64,000 nt of DNA from Emydura subglobosa. Lineage: Eukaryota; Chordata; Testudines; Chelidae. The notes beneath the pieces are model-generated. The model made no database searches. It had not been told where the DNA came from and saw nothing but the letters and a program-made list of their open reading frames with translations. Every line of letters starts with the position of its first letter. Positions within the stretch are counted from its first letter, which is position 1. Made by a program: the position numbers and the translations under genes. Below are positions 1-11,143 of the stretch, in pieces. The DNA lies in NCBI GenBank assembly GCA_007922225.1, contig ML679956.1:72098111-72162110 (forward strand), written 5' to 3'.

Positions 1-1022
1 AGCAATTAAGAGAAGAAATACTCTTAACAGCTCAGTACAGATTCAGGTTACCCAGATGGACTTTTGTAAGAAAAGAATTTAGATCAATAAATAGATTCTC
101 TCTCCCTTCCCCCCAATATAATGGGGGTTTCTCATTATGGTGTTTTAAAAAATTAGAGAGAGATGGCAGTTGTGCGGAAGCAGAGATAATAGAACTTGAT
201 CCATCTAGCATAAAAGGTGCTTAAGGTCTATTTGCCACCATATTTTTCCAATTCTATCATTCCCTAATAATTAAACAACTGCAGATATGTTCGAACTGTG
301 TCCAAAATGAGTAAGACCATAGTAGCACAAGCATGTAACCAAAGTCACTCACTCCCCCAAATTCCTAAACCTTTTGAGCATGACAAAATGTAATGAATAC
401 AACTTAACATCACCATGGAGACAGGAACCCAGCATATTTGTTTCAGCTTTTTCCTTTGTTACCATATATTACAGTGCTCTATAAAAATTTTCCTTTTTAA
501 AGCATTTAGACAATACAAGACTAAAAGATGTCTGGAAATACACCTTATACAAAAATGAACTTTTATCTTAAAATAACATTCAAAAAGGCACTTCATTCTG
601 TAAGAAAAAAATTCAGAGTCAGGTCAACTGCTCTAAGCAGGGGGTGAAAGAGTCTGCATAGTGGGAGGGGGAAAGGGGAAAAATTTGACTGCTGAAATAC
701 AAGTTTCTTTTTTTTGGCATGTTTTAAGAAAAGCTGATCCAGTAAAATGTGTCCACTTATGAAAGTCATTAAAAGAGTCCCATTTAAAATAGCTTCTTTT
801 TCTTTTTTAAAAAAGTAGTCTCAATACGTGATCTTAGACGTCAGGCTTCTGAAGACTTAACAGCATCACTCATGATTGTCCTTCGTGTACAATGTAACAG
901 GAAGATCAAGAACAGCACTTCTGACAGGAGCGGCCTTCTCAAAGCCTGTTTGAAAGAGCTGTGAGAGATGAAGAGAGAGTCTATAGCAACTGCAATCAAC
1001 CAGCAGCAGTCTGATTTAAGGG
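1..1022 (-). other. CTDSPL: CTDSPL 3' UTR, proximal part
   Basis: This is the sequence directly downstream of the TAG stop on the minus strand, with no splice donor needed to explain it. I see no minus-strand AATAAA or ATTAAA between the stop and the window edge, so the 3' UTR probably runs beyond position 1. I also looked for a match to the miR-26a seed (TACTTGA in the mRNA sense) and found none in this part. It contains A/T-rich tracts and one purine-rich run near 661-680. The UTR assignment is inferred from its position. Confidence 0.75.
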
Positions 1023-1148
1023 CTACCTGTTGCAAAGTTTGTGAAGCATACTGTAAACTTCTTCCTCTCTGCTTAGTCCTTCAAAGAAAGGAATAAGATC
1101 TAGCAGCTCTGTGTCCGTCATGTCATCAAACCAGGACTGCACAGGCAC
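1023..1148 (-). CDS. CTDSPL: CTDSPL exon 8, C-terminal coding part and stop
   Basis: The exon encodes 41 residues beginning [20 protein letters not shown] and ending SMLHKLCNR, then TAG. The acceptor is a pyrimidine-rich tract ending TTCAG, and the exon starts in phase 0, matching the end of exon 7. In SCP-family phosphatases this segment forms the last helices of the FCP1-homology (HAD-like) fold and closes the protein. As I recall it, human CTDSPL ends SREDDVYSMLHRLCNR, so [16 protein letters not shown] here is a near match. CTDSP1 and CTDSP2 differ clearly in this tail, which supports CTDSPL over its paralogues. No truncation or frameshift is seen. Confidence 0.96.
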   Translation of the reverse strand: MPVQSWFDDMTDTELLDLIPFFEGLSREEEVYSMLHKLCNR

Positions 1149-3206
1149 CTGAAGCAGAGAAAGTTACAGAATAGAGGAGGCTTTGCTACATCAAGAACAG
1201 GTGCACAATTTCCATCTACCTCAGAATCATAGCTTACAGCACCTAGTGGCAGGCATCCTACCTGCAGCTAATGACCACGATAAAGAAAAGTTACTCCCCT
1301 GTAACTGGGGTTCAAGTACATTGCCAGTTCAGTCCCACATTCCTTAAGATATACTTGCACACCCACATCAAGACTGAAACCTCTGGAAAGCTAACTGCAG
1401 GCCTTCTTCCCAGATGTGGAATGTTCTAAGCAAAGTTACATGAGACATGGCACATCCCCTTCAATTTCTTCTGCCGCCTGACAATCCAAAATAGCCTGAA
1501 GAAGGGTTAAGACTATGAGTGTACACTGATAGTCTACTTGGAAAAACTCCAGTTACAGATAGTCTCTTTTCTTTCTCCCTAGAGTACTGTCAATACAGAT
1601 GCCTATGCAAGGAGCAAGAAACCCTTTTGGAAGTGTGGTTGAGGAGGAGATATATGAACAATGAGTATCCTGCTGCTCTGGACTATACATCAGATTTTGA
1701 GGCCAGGTTCAGAGAATAATGCTTCATTAAGGTCTAGGCTGGTCTCCAGGAAGAGTTTTGTGTATTACCACTATGGGATCTCATTGAAGTAATGCATTAG
1801 AGGCTGTCTTGGATCTAGTTACATTCTCTGGTGCCTCCAGGGACTGGAATAGCCACTAGTTTATAGTGTTTTTCGACACAGGATTTAGTTACTCAGATAA
1901 CTTCTTAGCATTGGATTTTAGGCCACAAAAATTGGTCTGGAACTGGCTCTGAATCTTAAACATCAGCATGGATTAGAGTTGAGGCTCCTGATCCTTGCAG
2001 GCAGAGCTGGTATACTGAAGTCATATGTGGCACTAACCAGGTAAGGGTCTTTCACTCAAGCACCCAAGGCATTAAGATTTGAGGGTCTGAGTTGAAAAAT
2101 TTGATGTTTTAAGACAAGCTTGTCTTAAACCTTCACTTTTTACCGTATCAGCTAAAAGCTACACTAAATCTAACAACGGACAATAAGATCATCCTCAAAA
2201 CCAAAGAAAATGCCTGATGAACAACTTCCTGGTCAAGGGAACTAGAGGGAGTCCCCGCTTGCTGTTCTGGTGGCTAGCAAGAGAGGTGTGGCATGTATAT
2301 TGACAGTGTTGGCCGATGGAAAGGTCTTGGTCATGCAGTTCCCAACGGCAAAAGCTTTCCAATGGGTTCCAGGCTCATGTGGATTGCACGGGCACGTATC
2401 AAGAGCAGGGAGCTCTACTCTCAATCTCCAAAGAGAAATATGAAGAAATACCTTGAGTGAGAAATACCAGTATTACCAGCATTTATACTACTACCAAAAC
2501 TCTTTCGTTTGCTTTATTTCTAAAACTGGATAAGCTGGTTGACTAGTATTTTGAACCATAGAATTACCATAGCACAAGTACTAATTATCAGTTAAAGAAA
2601 GGAAGGAAGAAATCAGTACCAGGTCTGCCAATTTGTCCCCAGATACAATCTTAATTCACAATAAAGGAAAATACATACATACAAAATACAAAGACAGGTA
2701 CTTAATTTGTGCCAGTAAAAATAGTTATTAGCTTTTCTATTAAAAAAACTTCACTCATATGAAACAGAAAATCAGAGTACCCAGGCCAGTTCAAATAAGC
2801 CCCTCTTACTGTAATCACCATTAAACAAATAAAAATCCTTCTAAGATTTTTGTGTGAATGTCCTCTCTTCTAACAGCCTGAAACGGGAGTGGTGACAAAG
2901 ATATCACACTGTGTGTTTTTCTGCACAATTAGACAGTCTCTTTAGAAGATGCCCAAAACTAGACTAGAAGGAGAGCTAGACATGAGAAAGATGAACTGGC
3001 AGAGTAGCATGAAAACGTTTGGCCTATATCTGACCACATAATATCTAGCACTAGAACCTAATCTTCTATTTAAAGTTTCAGAGAATGCTGACACTATTGA
3101 CACTAGTAAACACTCTAAAAGTAACTTAAGTACTTAATATTGTTTGAGTGTGGAAACCTGACTACTGAAGACCAATGAGAAAAAGTTATTCCTTGGGACT
3201 ACTTAC
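1149..3206 (-). other. CTDSPL: CTDSPL intron 7
   Basis: Intron of 2,058 bp with GTAAGT donor and CAG acceptor on the minus strand. About 1270-1470 and 2240-2420 look like old dispersed repeat material, because they are richer in C and G than the surroundings and contain stretches resembling common reptile repeats. I cannot name the family. No exon, RNA gene or clear transposon end is visible. Confidence 0.7.
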
Positions 3207-3392
3207 TGCATTTTCAGGATGGAAGATGTAAGATGCAGGAGAGTTATCCACTATAATAACTTTATTCAGCTCTCGTCCCAGTCGACTCAGATCCTTCACA
3301 TAATTTCCCCTATGGAAAACACAGGATTCTCTGAAGAGTCTCGCCCTGAACACACCCCAGCGATCCAACAAGTCTGCCACTGGATCTGCATA
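3207..3392 (-). CDS. CTDSPL: CTDSPL exon 7, phosphatase core
   Basis: The exon encodes 62 complete codons, from [20 protein letters not shown] through [14 protein letters not shown]. The acceptor is TCTTTAAG and the donor is GTAAGT, with phase 0 on both sides. It carries late HAD motifs. The lysine in [10 protein letters not shown] corresponds by family knowledge to the motif III lysine (K190 in SCP1), and the D-N pair in VDNSPASY corresponds to the residues that help hold Mg2+ (D206/N207 in SCP1). All are present, so this part should be catalytically competent. The sequence is almost identical to human CTDSPL as I remember it (N for S in RELNKV), as expected for a gene under strong purifying selection. 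Confidence 0.97.
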
Positions 3393-5186
3393 CTTAAAGA
3401 CAGAAGTTAATATGATTCAGAAGTTAAAAAAAACTGAAATGGAATGTATTCAGGTATAACAATGTTTCCTAGAACTAAAGGTTAAGGACAAATAAAAATC
3501 ACAATTATAAATAGAACTACAATCTGCTTTGCATCAGCTTTTTCTCCTTAATATTAATTTATGTGCTAGCAACGCTAAAATTATGGATACATCGGTAACA
3601 GGACTGCAGTACAGTTATCTTCCAGAAAGAAAATAACTTGCACTGTAAAGCTTGCTATGATTTACTCATTATCTTAACACATCTCAGAATGGGCCCTTTG
3701 CATTTGTCCTTTAATTCCTAGAAGTTGATGAGTCCAGAGTTCTCACTTGACACTATTGTAAAAATGCATGAAAAAGTAACGGAAAACCTAGAGCACATGG
3801 TACCACTTTTCTGCAGCTATTCGTACCAAGTCCAATTCCATGTACCTGTGAAGTCAAGAGTAATGGAGGAGGCATCTGACTTGGCCTAATTCATGATGTG
3901 CCTTTTTCAAGGATGCATGTTGACTTGTGATGTCAGCAGGGGATCTGAAGATCCCAAAAACATGCACACTCCAGCCATGAGAGGACAGGCAAAAACATCA
4001 TTAGTGAAAATACCCATTTGTAACATTCTGTGTTGGCAATATTCAAAGGAAAGGAGTGCTACATAGCACACCTCAAAAATATCGTAAGTACCATAGCACA
4101 TGAGGCTGTGAATTTTGACTCAAGAATTGATACTAATGGCCGAAGGGAAGTGGGGGAGAAGATGGGAGACACCTAGATAGGAAACCAGATTGTAAGTGCC
4201 CATATCCCCGACAATCACAGTTAGCATAAATTCTTTGAAAGCTATGATGGAGCATTTTATCGGACTTTTCTAAATTGAACAAAAAGCAAAATAGATCTTG
4301 CTGTCAATAAACCTTTCCCCTTCTATTAAAGTTGTTTCAAGAGAATTAGTGCAAGTCCCACTGAGACTTTTAGAAGTAGAATGGACACAATATTGGTAAA
4401 CACACAATCTTGCACTCACAAGAAGATGAACTAGATTATTTAACAGGTCTTTTCCACCTCTAGAGTCTATGGAAAGCCACAAAAAAGATCAGAATTAACC
4501 TGGCTTATTAAACCAAAGATATTTAAATAAGGTCAATTAAAAAAATTACCAATCAACTGATTTCACTTCAAAACCAAAATCATAAATGCAATACACTGAA
4601 AATATTGCAAAAGTAAAACTGCATTGCCCACTACAAAACTACCTACATGAGATACTATTTCTACCAAAAGCTAGAAGGGCACAAAATATTGTTTTTCAGA
4701 TGCTAAATATATCAAGCTTTACGAAACATTTATAAGTCTAAACACAATTATAAATGCACATCTCAGATATTTGTGTGCGCTATGTTTTTGCGCCAAAAGT
4801 ACTTTCTGAACTATTGGCTAGTTACACAGTTTAGATATGGCATACTTTATTTCATGCCCAGCTTTAATATACTGCTTCATGTAGTGCTCTATTTGTTCTA
4901 ATTTCCCATTATCACCATGGTAACTTGTAAGCCTTTCATATTGGCACCAAGAGCAATGCATGGAGGCTACATTATGAGACAAGCCCATATGTGATATTGT
5001 TACCATGGAAACACTTACCCACACACTAGCAGACAAAGTACACACTGTCAGACAAAGAAGCAGAAAAGAAGGGGAAAAATTAAGATTGTACCGAGTGAGG
5101 TAAACTATCATCCACAGAAAACTCAACCAAAATGTCCACTAACCAGCATTAAAAATACTAAGGCGAAGGAAGCGACTACGACAAAC
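3393..5186 (-). other. CTDSPL: CTDSPL intron 6
   Basis: Intron of 1,794 bp with donor GTTTGT (a weaker match to consensus than the others, after exon-end AAG) and acceptor AAG. Apart from a short CR1-like tail near 4425-4480 it holds only AT-rich single-copy-looking sequence. The 102-codon minus-strand reading frame at 4818-5126 has no recognisable domain and I do not regard it as a gene. Confidence 0.7.
4425..4480 (+). mobile_element. CR1 LINE 3' tail fragment (short)
   Basis: The stretch reads gatgaactagatta, then aggtcttttcca, then gagtctatgg. This is the typical order of the last 50 bp of CR1 elements (ACTAGATGA...GGTC..TTCCA...TCTATGG). Only the 3' tail is left, as is usual for 5'-truncated CR1 copies. 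The match is short and degenerate. Confidence 0.5.
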
Positions 5187-5279
5187 CTTGGCTAGACTGG
5201 CTGTGAAGAGTACACACTCAAAGAGCTCTCCCATCCTCTGGAGAAACTCATCCACATGTGGTCGTTTCAAGACATAGAC
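5187..5279 (-). CDS. CTDSPL: CTDSPL exon 6, phosphatase core
   Basis: The 93-bp exon encodes 31 residues, [20 protein letters not shown] followed by [11 protein letters not shown]. The acceptor is ATTCCAG and the donor GTTTGT, both phase 0. The FTAS segment holds HAD motif II, whose threonine (T152 in SCP1 numbering, from family knowledge) contacts the phosphoryl group. The sequence matches human CTDSPL as I recall it apart from E for Q in RMGELF, a residue also found in CTDSP2. It is the first coding exon downstream of the intron hosting mir-26a, so Drosha cropping in intron 5 would have to be compatible with splicing into this exon. Confidence 0.97.
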
Positions 5280-5573
5280 CTGGAATGACAATAACTGTTT
5301 AGGTCAAATGATGCTTAAACCAAAAAGACTGGAGTTAGTTCTACCTACCAATTTTAGGCTAACGTGTGACACAGGAGGATCAGTTAAACAGATGAAGGAA
5401 AAGGATGATATAAAACAAAGCATAATATTCAATAACAAAATATTTGAACCTATGTACTTGATAGCCCCATGCTGATTGCACAACTAGTAATACTGGGTCA
5501 TGTTGGAAATATACGTTCTCAAAATTGAAAAGACAGATATAAAATAGGGCACCAAAGCAACAAGGATTGTGGC

Positions 5574-5810
5574 CCACATTTTTAAAGGTATTAGACTTGC
5601 TATGTTCAGTGTTGCAATGCCTAAGTAATTTAGGAGCTTAAATTTCATTTTCCAAAGGGATTTAGGCACTTAGGAGCCAAAATCCCATTGCTGATAAGAT
5701 TTAGGTTCCCATGTACCCAAATCCCTTTCGAAAATGAGATCTAGTCTCCTAAATCAGTTAGGCATTGCAACACGGATCATAGCAACTCCAAAATACCTTT
5801 AAAAATCTGG
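5574..5810. repeat. Near-palindromic repeat, about 237 bp
   Basis: The left arm starts acatttttaaaggtatt and the right arm ends aaatacctttaaaaatctgg, its near-perfect reverse complement. Inside, GTTGCAATGCCTAA on the left pairs with TTAGGCATTGCAAC on the right, and AAAGGGATTTAGG pairs with CCAAATCCCTTTC. Pairing extends over most of both arms, with the centre near 5690. Two other repeats of this general type lie in the window (13584-13786 and 42058-42191), so it is probably an old dispersed fold-back element. It could form a long hairpin in the intron RNA. Confidence 0.75.
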
Positions 5811-6267
5811 ACTGGAAAGCCCTTTAAGCAGCATGAGTCTTGATGCTCATGTTTCTTCAATTCCTAACAGTTTTGAGAGGAAAGAAAACATCTGAGGGAA
5901 AGTTTTATCTTGTGTTGTGAGGAGTTCTGCAATGGGACCACAACTCACATATTGATTTCTTCCTTTTCTTCTGTAAATAAAATAATTTCTTCAATTTTTG
6001 TTTCTGGATGTCAGGTAACATACCCTATGGCTGCTTTTTATTGATTTTCCAAACCCATTAATAAAATACAGGCTTTCACCTCTTCAATGGAGAAATTAGT
6101 TTACAGTGTATATTTTGAGCTGTATTGGGAATGCAAAAACTCTTCTGCTGAGGCCTTGTCATAAATACAGTAAATCTTCTGGGTTTTCCTCCTTTCAGGC
6201 AGCAGTACCTCGAGCAAAAGAGCCTTGCTGCCGTTTTGCAGCAAGAACCAGTTGCTTATTGCAATTG

Positions 6268-6375
6268 ATACGGCTATTTATATTATTTGTTAAGCATCAG
6301 CAATGTGCTTAGTGTTCACAGAGAATACTGAGATAAAGACTGTCCTTATTCAGGAAGTTTACAATCAATTAAAAA
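6268..6375 (-). mobile_element. CORE-SINE/MIR-related tail fragment, old
   Basis: Read on the plus strand, the stretch has the order attatttgttaagca, then caatgtgcttagtgtt, then agactgtccttattcagg, then tttacaatcaa. It resembles the reverse complement of the tail seen linked to a MIR core at 20925-21095 (pieces such as gtacaaacacag, acagtccttacccca, cttacaatctaaa). It is degenerate, so the call rests on shared order rather than high identity. Confidence 0.45.
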
Positions 6376-7574
6376 CAATAATGCAAACTGGGAGGACAAG
6401 GGGGCGGATAAATGTTTCCTTTAAAAAATTATGTTATTTATCTTTCTCGCTAGCGTTAGATAAAGGTTCTTGAGAAAACTAAATTAGCAATGTTGTCCCT
6501 TCCTACTTTAGCAAGTAATCCACAATGCTGAAATTCTCTTAAATGCAAAAGCCTGATAAAATAAATGGGTTTCTCCCTTAAAAAGGGAATAAGCCAGCTA
6601 TCATAAGATAAAAGATACAAAACTAATCTGGTTTAATGCCTAGTGTGCTATTTAAGGGAGTTAACCTAATGAAAAGAATACGTTAGCCATTGTAACAGTG
6701 ATGTTAAAAGGCAAAAATGCAGCAGGCCTGTACATACACACAGTGAAAGAGGAAGTTATGGAAACATCCGTTTGAACTTCATAATGCAACAATTAAAGCA
6801 ATAAGTAAGGGAAGAGAAGGGACATTGCATCATAAGGGCTTAAACACTGCCTGCTTTATATTAAAAGAATGTATATGCATATGTAGTCTAAAGTCCTAAC
6901 TGGTCAGATGAAAAAACCATGTACTTTCCACTTGGGGTGGTAATGTGCCCTACTACATGCAGCGCAAACAAGTTTGCTAGATTAGGTTATTACTCTTACT
7001 AAATTGTAACTAAACTTTACCTTTGCCACCTGAGTCAACTCTTGGTACATTCACACTTTGGAATTGGAGGACAATTCGTAGCCTGGTTCTCACTTTGATT
7101 CCCTATTTTTAAAATATTACCTCAGGAAGCACTTGACCCTACTTAATCAAATAACTATTTAACATCAGGAATTAAGTTTACAATAGATTATATTGAAACA
7201 GGTATATTTAATTGATGCGCTCTTTCTTCAGGTAACTATTGTGTAGTTCCTTGGATTTCAATAGGAGTGCAGCAAATAATTCTCTCCCCCCTTTTAAGAT
7301 AACCATTAGTTTTCCATTAAAATCTAGCCTCACTGAGTGGTTCTTTGTTGACTACCATTTACTTCCCAAATGCAACTTTTACAACACATAGGTAAGAAGT
7401 GAAGTTTCACAAACTCAATCATTCATTTGCTATAATGCGCCTTTTAACAATTTGCTTCCCTTCTGTTGACCTAAGAGAGCATAAACAACCAAGTGTGGCA
7501 ATAGTGGGAGAAGCACTGCATCAATTTAAGTTTATTCCTCTGCTTCTGGTCTTCAGGACAGCAAATCAGTTAAA

Positions 7575-7670
7575 ATATATTTACAGGTAAGTTTTTTATG
7601 TCATCCGAAAGTCTCAATTTTGACTAATAAAATATTTGTAAACAGAACAGCAAACTTTATTGTAATATCA
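7575..7670 (+). repeat. Direct repeat copy 1, intron 5
   Basis: This stretch recurs at 9109-9202 in the same orientation. Shared segments include atttacag.taagtttt.tatgtcat, gaaagtctcaattttgacta and aaaatatttgtaaac.gaacag. The two copies are about 1.5 kb apart. They could be a local duplication or two copies of an unrecognised dispersed repeat. Confidence 0.8.
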
Positions 7671-9108
7671 GTTAAGGCAAAACAAAAGAAATAGAAAATA
7701 GCAAGGCATATTACACATTAACTCTTTGTGAACAGAATCAGTCAAGTTCTAAATTCCTTAGCTTTATATTCTCCTCCCACCATACTTACGTACACAATAG
7801 CCCCAAATATGTGAGAATTCCCTTTCCAATGTACTGAAACTATCTATCCACAGATGAGAGGTTCTATGCCTTCTTAGTCCCTTTTCTTTTTAACAGTGCA
7901 TTCAGTCACACTGAAACAAAGAATCCCCCAGTTGCACTCTCTCTATTACAAAAGCGTTTTCCTCCTTTGAACTATGATTAAAAAATCCAATCCAGTCATC
8001 TGAACTGAAATATAAAATGTTGTTTTCCCATATGCCAGGGCAGCCATAGCTAGCCTACAGTAAAATTGAGTTTCTTGATCCCAAACTCGCTGATAAAAGT
8101 TGGTTGAAATAGAAATACAGTTTGAAATCAGTTCTTTTATGTGTCCTTTGCAGGGTTTCTGTGGGAGCCAGCAAACAGGTAGTTGAGCTCAACTGGAACT
8201 ACGCAGTGTCACTCTAAGTGAAGCAGCCTCACGTTATGACATGGTAGTCCAGTTCTTCCCATGCCTTCCTAGTTCAGTTTCTTCTCTTCTTTCTTCTATT
8301 TTTTCCTTTTTTATGCCAGTTGGGCACTTACCAATAGATTTTCTCCTCATTACTAATTCAGATGCCCTGTTGTGTGTGTGAGTTCTTAGTACATGCTACA
8401 GAACCACTTCCAATTTCTGGATAAGGCCTAACCATTTCCTGCTTGCATACACAAAAAATCTTCTTCCAAACAGTGCAAGTGTTTTCCAAAACAAGGTTTC
8501 TTAGTGCGTTTGGGGAGGGGGGGGAGGGGCGGTTCCCCTACAGAAGTTGCTTTCTGAAAAGTTATTACCAGGTGTTGGTAGCACCTGCAAGTTTGTCGGT
8601 AATCCTGAACTCCAAAATGCCTTGATCTATTTCACATGAACCTTTTCTCCAACTCACAGTGCAGTTCTTTTCTCCTATGCCTCCCTACATTCTCATTTAG
8701 TGTATTATTTTCTTCGCTTCATTAGTTACTGAACTTGAATCTCAATGCTGCATGGTTATTTGTGGCTTGGCTTTTTCTCTGTTATATAAACATTTTCAGT
8801 TCAAGTCACTAGACTAACTGACTCCTGGATTTTCTCTTCTCTTCCATGCTGTCTTCAGGGCAGGAAAAAAAATCAATTTTTTTCATATCTGTACTTCTTG
8901 GGATGCAATGCCTTGCTAATTACGTCTCTAGTCTGGTAACAATTTAAAGGAATATCATTGCTTTTTATTAACCTTCTCTTGGACATTAACATTTGAAATT
9001 TACTTCCTGGCTTTAGGCAGGGTCTTGCAATACTGTATATATTTGCCAGTTTTTAGTTTAGAACTGTTATAGGTGGCATAACCCAAATTAAGTTTAACTG
9101 CTTTAGAG

Positions 9109-9202
9109 TATATTTACAGATAAGTTTTCTATGTCATCTGAAAGTCTCAATTTTGACTAAAATATTTGTAAACCGAACAGTAAGCTTTATTTTAATATTA
9201 GA
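9109..9202 (+). repeat. Direct repeat copy 2, intron 5
   Basis: Second copy of the 7575-7670 sequence. It differs by scattered substitutions and by loss of the four bases TAAT in the ACTAATAAAATATT stretch. It ends about 200 bp before the mir-26a hairpin and so is downstream of the hairpin in the direction of transcription. Confidence 0.8.
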
Positions 9203-9409
9203 AATAGGACTCATATAGTTGGTTTATAAAATATTAGTTGTAGAATTTTGGAATCTTCATGCAATACCAGAAAAGTCTGACCAAGACAACTCAAGCACCT
9301 GTAATCTTCATTTCATCGGGTCTGCACTTCCTATTAATAGAAAGGGGGGAAAATAATGTAGGTTCTTGAGTCTTCACATATCTGGTTCACTTTGTCGTGG
9401 TTGCCTCCT

Positions 9410-9431
9410 AGTGCAAGTAATCAAGAATAGG
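9410..9431 (-). ncRNA. MIR26A1: miR-26a 3p arm (star strand)
   Basis: Reads CCTATTCTTGATTACTTGCA plus CT on the minus strand. Human mir-26a-1-3p, as I recall it, has GGTTACTT where this has GATTACTT. The A here makes a Watson-Crick pair instead of a G-U wobble with the guide strand. The exact processing ends are inferred from the human miRNA. Confidence 0.85.
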
Positions 9432-9448
9432 CCAATTAGATTGCACAC

Positions 9449-9470
9449 AGCCTATCCTGGATTACTTGAA
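9449..9470 (-). ncRNA. MIR26A1: mature miR-26a-5p
   Basis: A 22-nt stretch starting TTCAAGTAATCCAGG on the minus strand, with seed TCAAGTA (guide positions 2-8). It is identical to the vertebrate miR-26a-5p I remember. miR-26b differs by two bases, so this is the 26a form. Confidence 0.95.
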
Positions 9471-10094
9471 CCAGGTCACAGCCTTTTCCAGAAGAATAAT
9501 TGAGGAACTGTGTCCTTTATGAAGAGAAAGTCTGTATTTAAAGCTATTCCCCACTGAAAAAAATAATCACATACAATATTCTAAATAAATTTCCTAAACA
9601 TTTCTCTTATTTTCATTGGCAAAAATAATTTTTTCCTTATTAATATACTGTTAAAACACTGGACAACCAACAGTCTTGTTCACTACAAAATATGGCAACT
9701 TTAGATCAAAGTCCTAATAAGGAACAAGAACTCAGTCCAAACCCATGAAAAAAATCAAACTGTTGTTGGCTGCCTTTTCTGCTCCTAATCATTCAAGTGT
9801 AAGACATGAATGAAGTTAGGTAAGGCAACCTGGATAATGGACAAAGATCTACCTATACTAAGGATCCTTAATCATCATATGGGGGTAATGGGGCTGTGTC
9901 AGTGTCAACAGTTTCTTCTATGGAGACTGTAAAGCGAGTTACCAAAAGCTACCATATAGCACTGTTGAGGGCACAAAACATTCCAAAGAGAAACTCCAAA
10001 CTTTTGAGTCACGTCATTTAAAATGTTATCTACCTTTTACTAGCCAAATAAGCATACCATAGTAATGCTCTTGGGTGCTAGAATTAAAACTTTT

Positions 10095-10233
10095 CAGTGC
10101 ATGACTTCTCAATCTGGGGGTCACAACCATCTTGCCCTTCCCATGCTATTAAATGGGAAAGGAGTTTCAGGGAGAGGTGATGCTGCTATGGAAAATGTCA
10201 AAGTTGCAGCATGGAAAAGGTTGAGAAACACTG
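10095..10233. mobile_element. Non-autonomous hAT-type DNA element (MITE), 139 bp
   Basis: The left end is CAGTGCATGACTTCTCAATC and the reverse complement of the right end is CAGTGTTTCTCAACC. These are terminal inverted repeats of the CAGTG-TTCTCAA type seen in many hAT elements. No matching 8-bp flanking duplication is visible, so the copy is probably old. There is no coding capacity. Confidence 0.65.
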
Positions 10234-10766
10234 ATTTATTGTATTGTTGGGCCCAACTCAAGTCTTCATTTCATCCTTGATAAACTTCCTCAAAACAGAC
10301 AATGAATTCAAACAAATGTGTTTCATTGACCTTGATTTCTGATACATAATTTGTTAGGGCACAGCATTACCATGATTTGCTCTCTCAAATTAAGGGCCAG
10401 AAATTTTGGTGATAGAAACTAAAGAGGACCATGCTATTATCTGGCCAGTACAGTATCTGCATGGATTGGAGTGGTCCTCCTAGGTATTTGTTCCCATAAA
10501 TATGCTGTGCCATAACAGACAGGATAATTAAGCTCTCTGTATGTCACTTGGAGATTACAATGTAAAGAGAACAGCAGCTTGCTAGATGTATTATATTACT
10601 GTATTTTCCTAGAGAATTCAAGGTCTTTCATAGCCAAATGCACATTAATACATTTTGTACAGAGATATTTAAAGAAAATCAGAGATGAGTTGTATTTGAA
10701 AGACATGCAATGTGTTTCAGATTGGGCACTTCAGAAAATTACAGAGCAGCACAAAATGCTCACTTT

Positions 10767-11005
10767 GGGGATGTCTACACTGCAATTAAACTGTGTAAAA
10801 TGTTTAAACTGTAATTAATAATTCACTGCTGGTCCATGCCAACGCCTGGGGCTTGGGCTAAGAGGCGGTTTCATTCCAGTGCAGACTTCCACACTGAGAC
10901 TGCTGCCTGAGCCCAGAACTATACGCTGCAATGAAATTGCCCCGCAGCCCAAGCCGGTTGGTACAGGCCAGCCATGGGTTTTTAATTGCAATGTAGATAT
11001 ACCCT
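10767..11005. mobile_element. MITE with TIR GGG-TGTCTACACTGCAATTAAA
   Basis: The left end GGGGATGTCTACACTGCAAT is matched by the reverse complement of the right end, GGGTATATCTACATTGCAAT, and the similarity continues for about five more bases. The internal sequence is GC-rich and non-coding. A related element with similar ends follows at 11144-11397. The superfamily is not settled because no clear target duplication is visible. Confidence 0.7.
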
Positions 11006-11143
11006 CTCTCATCATAGCTCAGGCTCCAGACCAAGCCCGAATGTCTACATAATAATTTTATAGCTCTGCAGCCAGAACCCCAGGAGCCCGAGCCAGCTGT
11101 GGGTATTTACAGGCTGTAGATACATACTCTGCTTGTTTTCTAT

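Larger units (their letters stand above)
9400..9478 (-). ncRNA. MIR26A1: pre-miR-26a (mir-26a-1 orthologue), intronic
   Basis: On the minus strand the 5' arm TTCAAGTAATCCAGGATAGG (continuing CT, 9470 down to 9449) equals mature miR-26a-5p as I know it. A 17-nt loop follows, then the 3' arm CCTATTCTTGATTACTTGCA (9431 down to 9410). GGATAGG pairs with CCTATTC and AAGTAATC pairs with GATTACTT, giving a stable hairpin, and flanking GTGACCTGG can pair with the segment after the 3' arm. The hairpin is in the sense of CTDSPL within intron 5, matching mammals, where mir-26a-1 sits in CTDSPL while mir-26a-2 and mir-26b sit in CTDSP2 and CTDSP1. It is presumably co-transcribed with the host gene. miR-26 is known for repressing EZH2 and cell-cycle genes. 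Confidence 0.97.
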
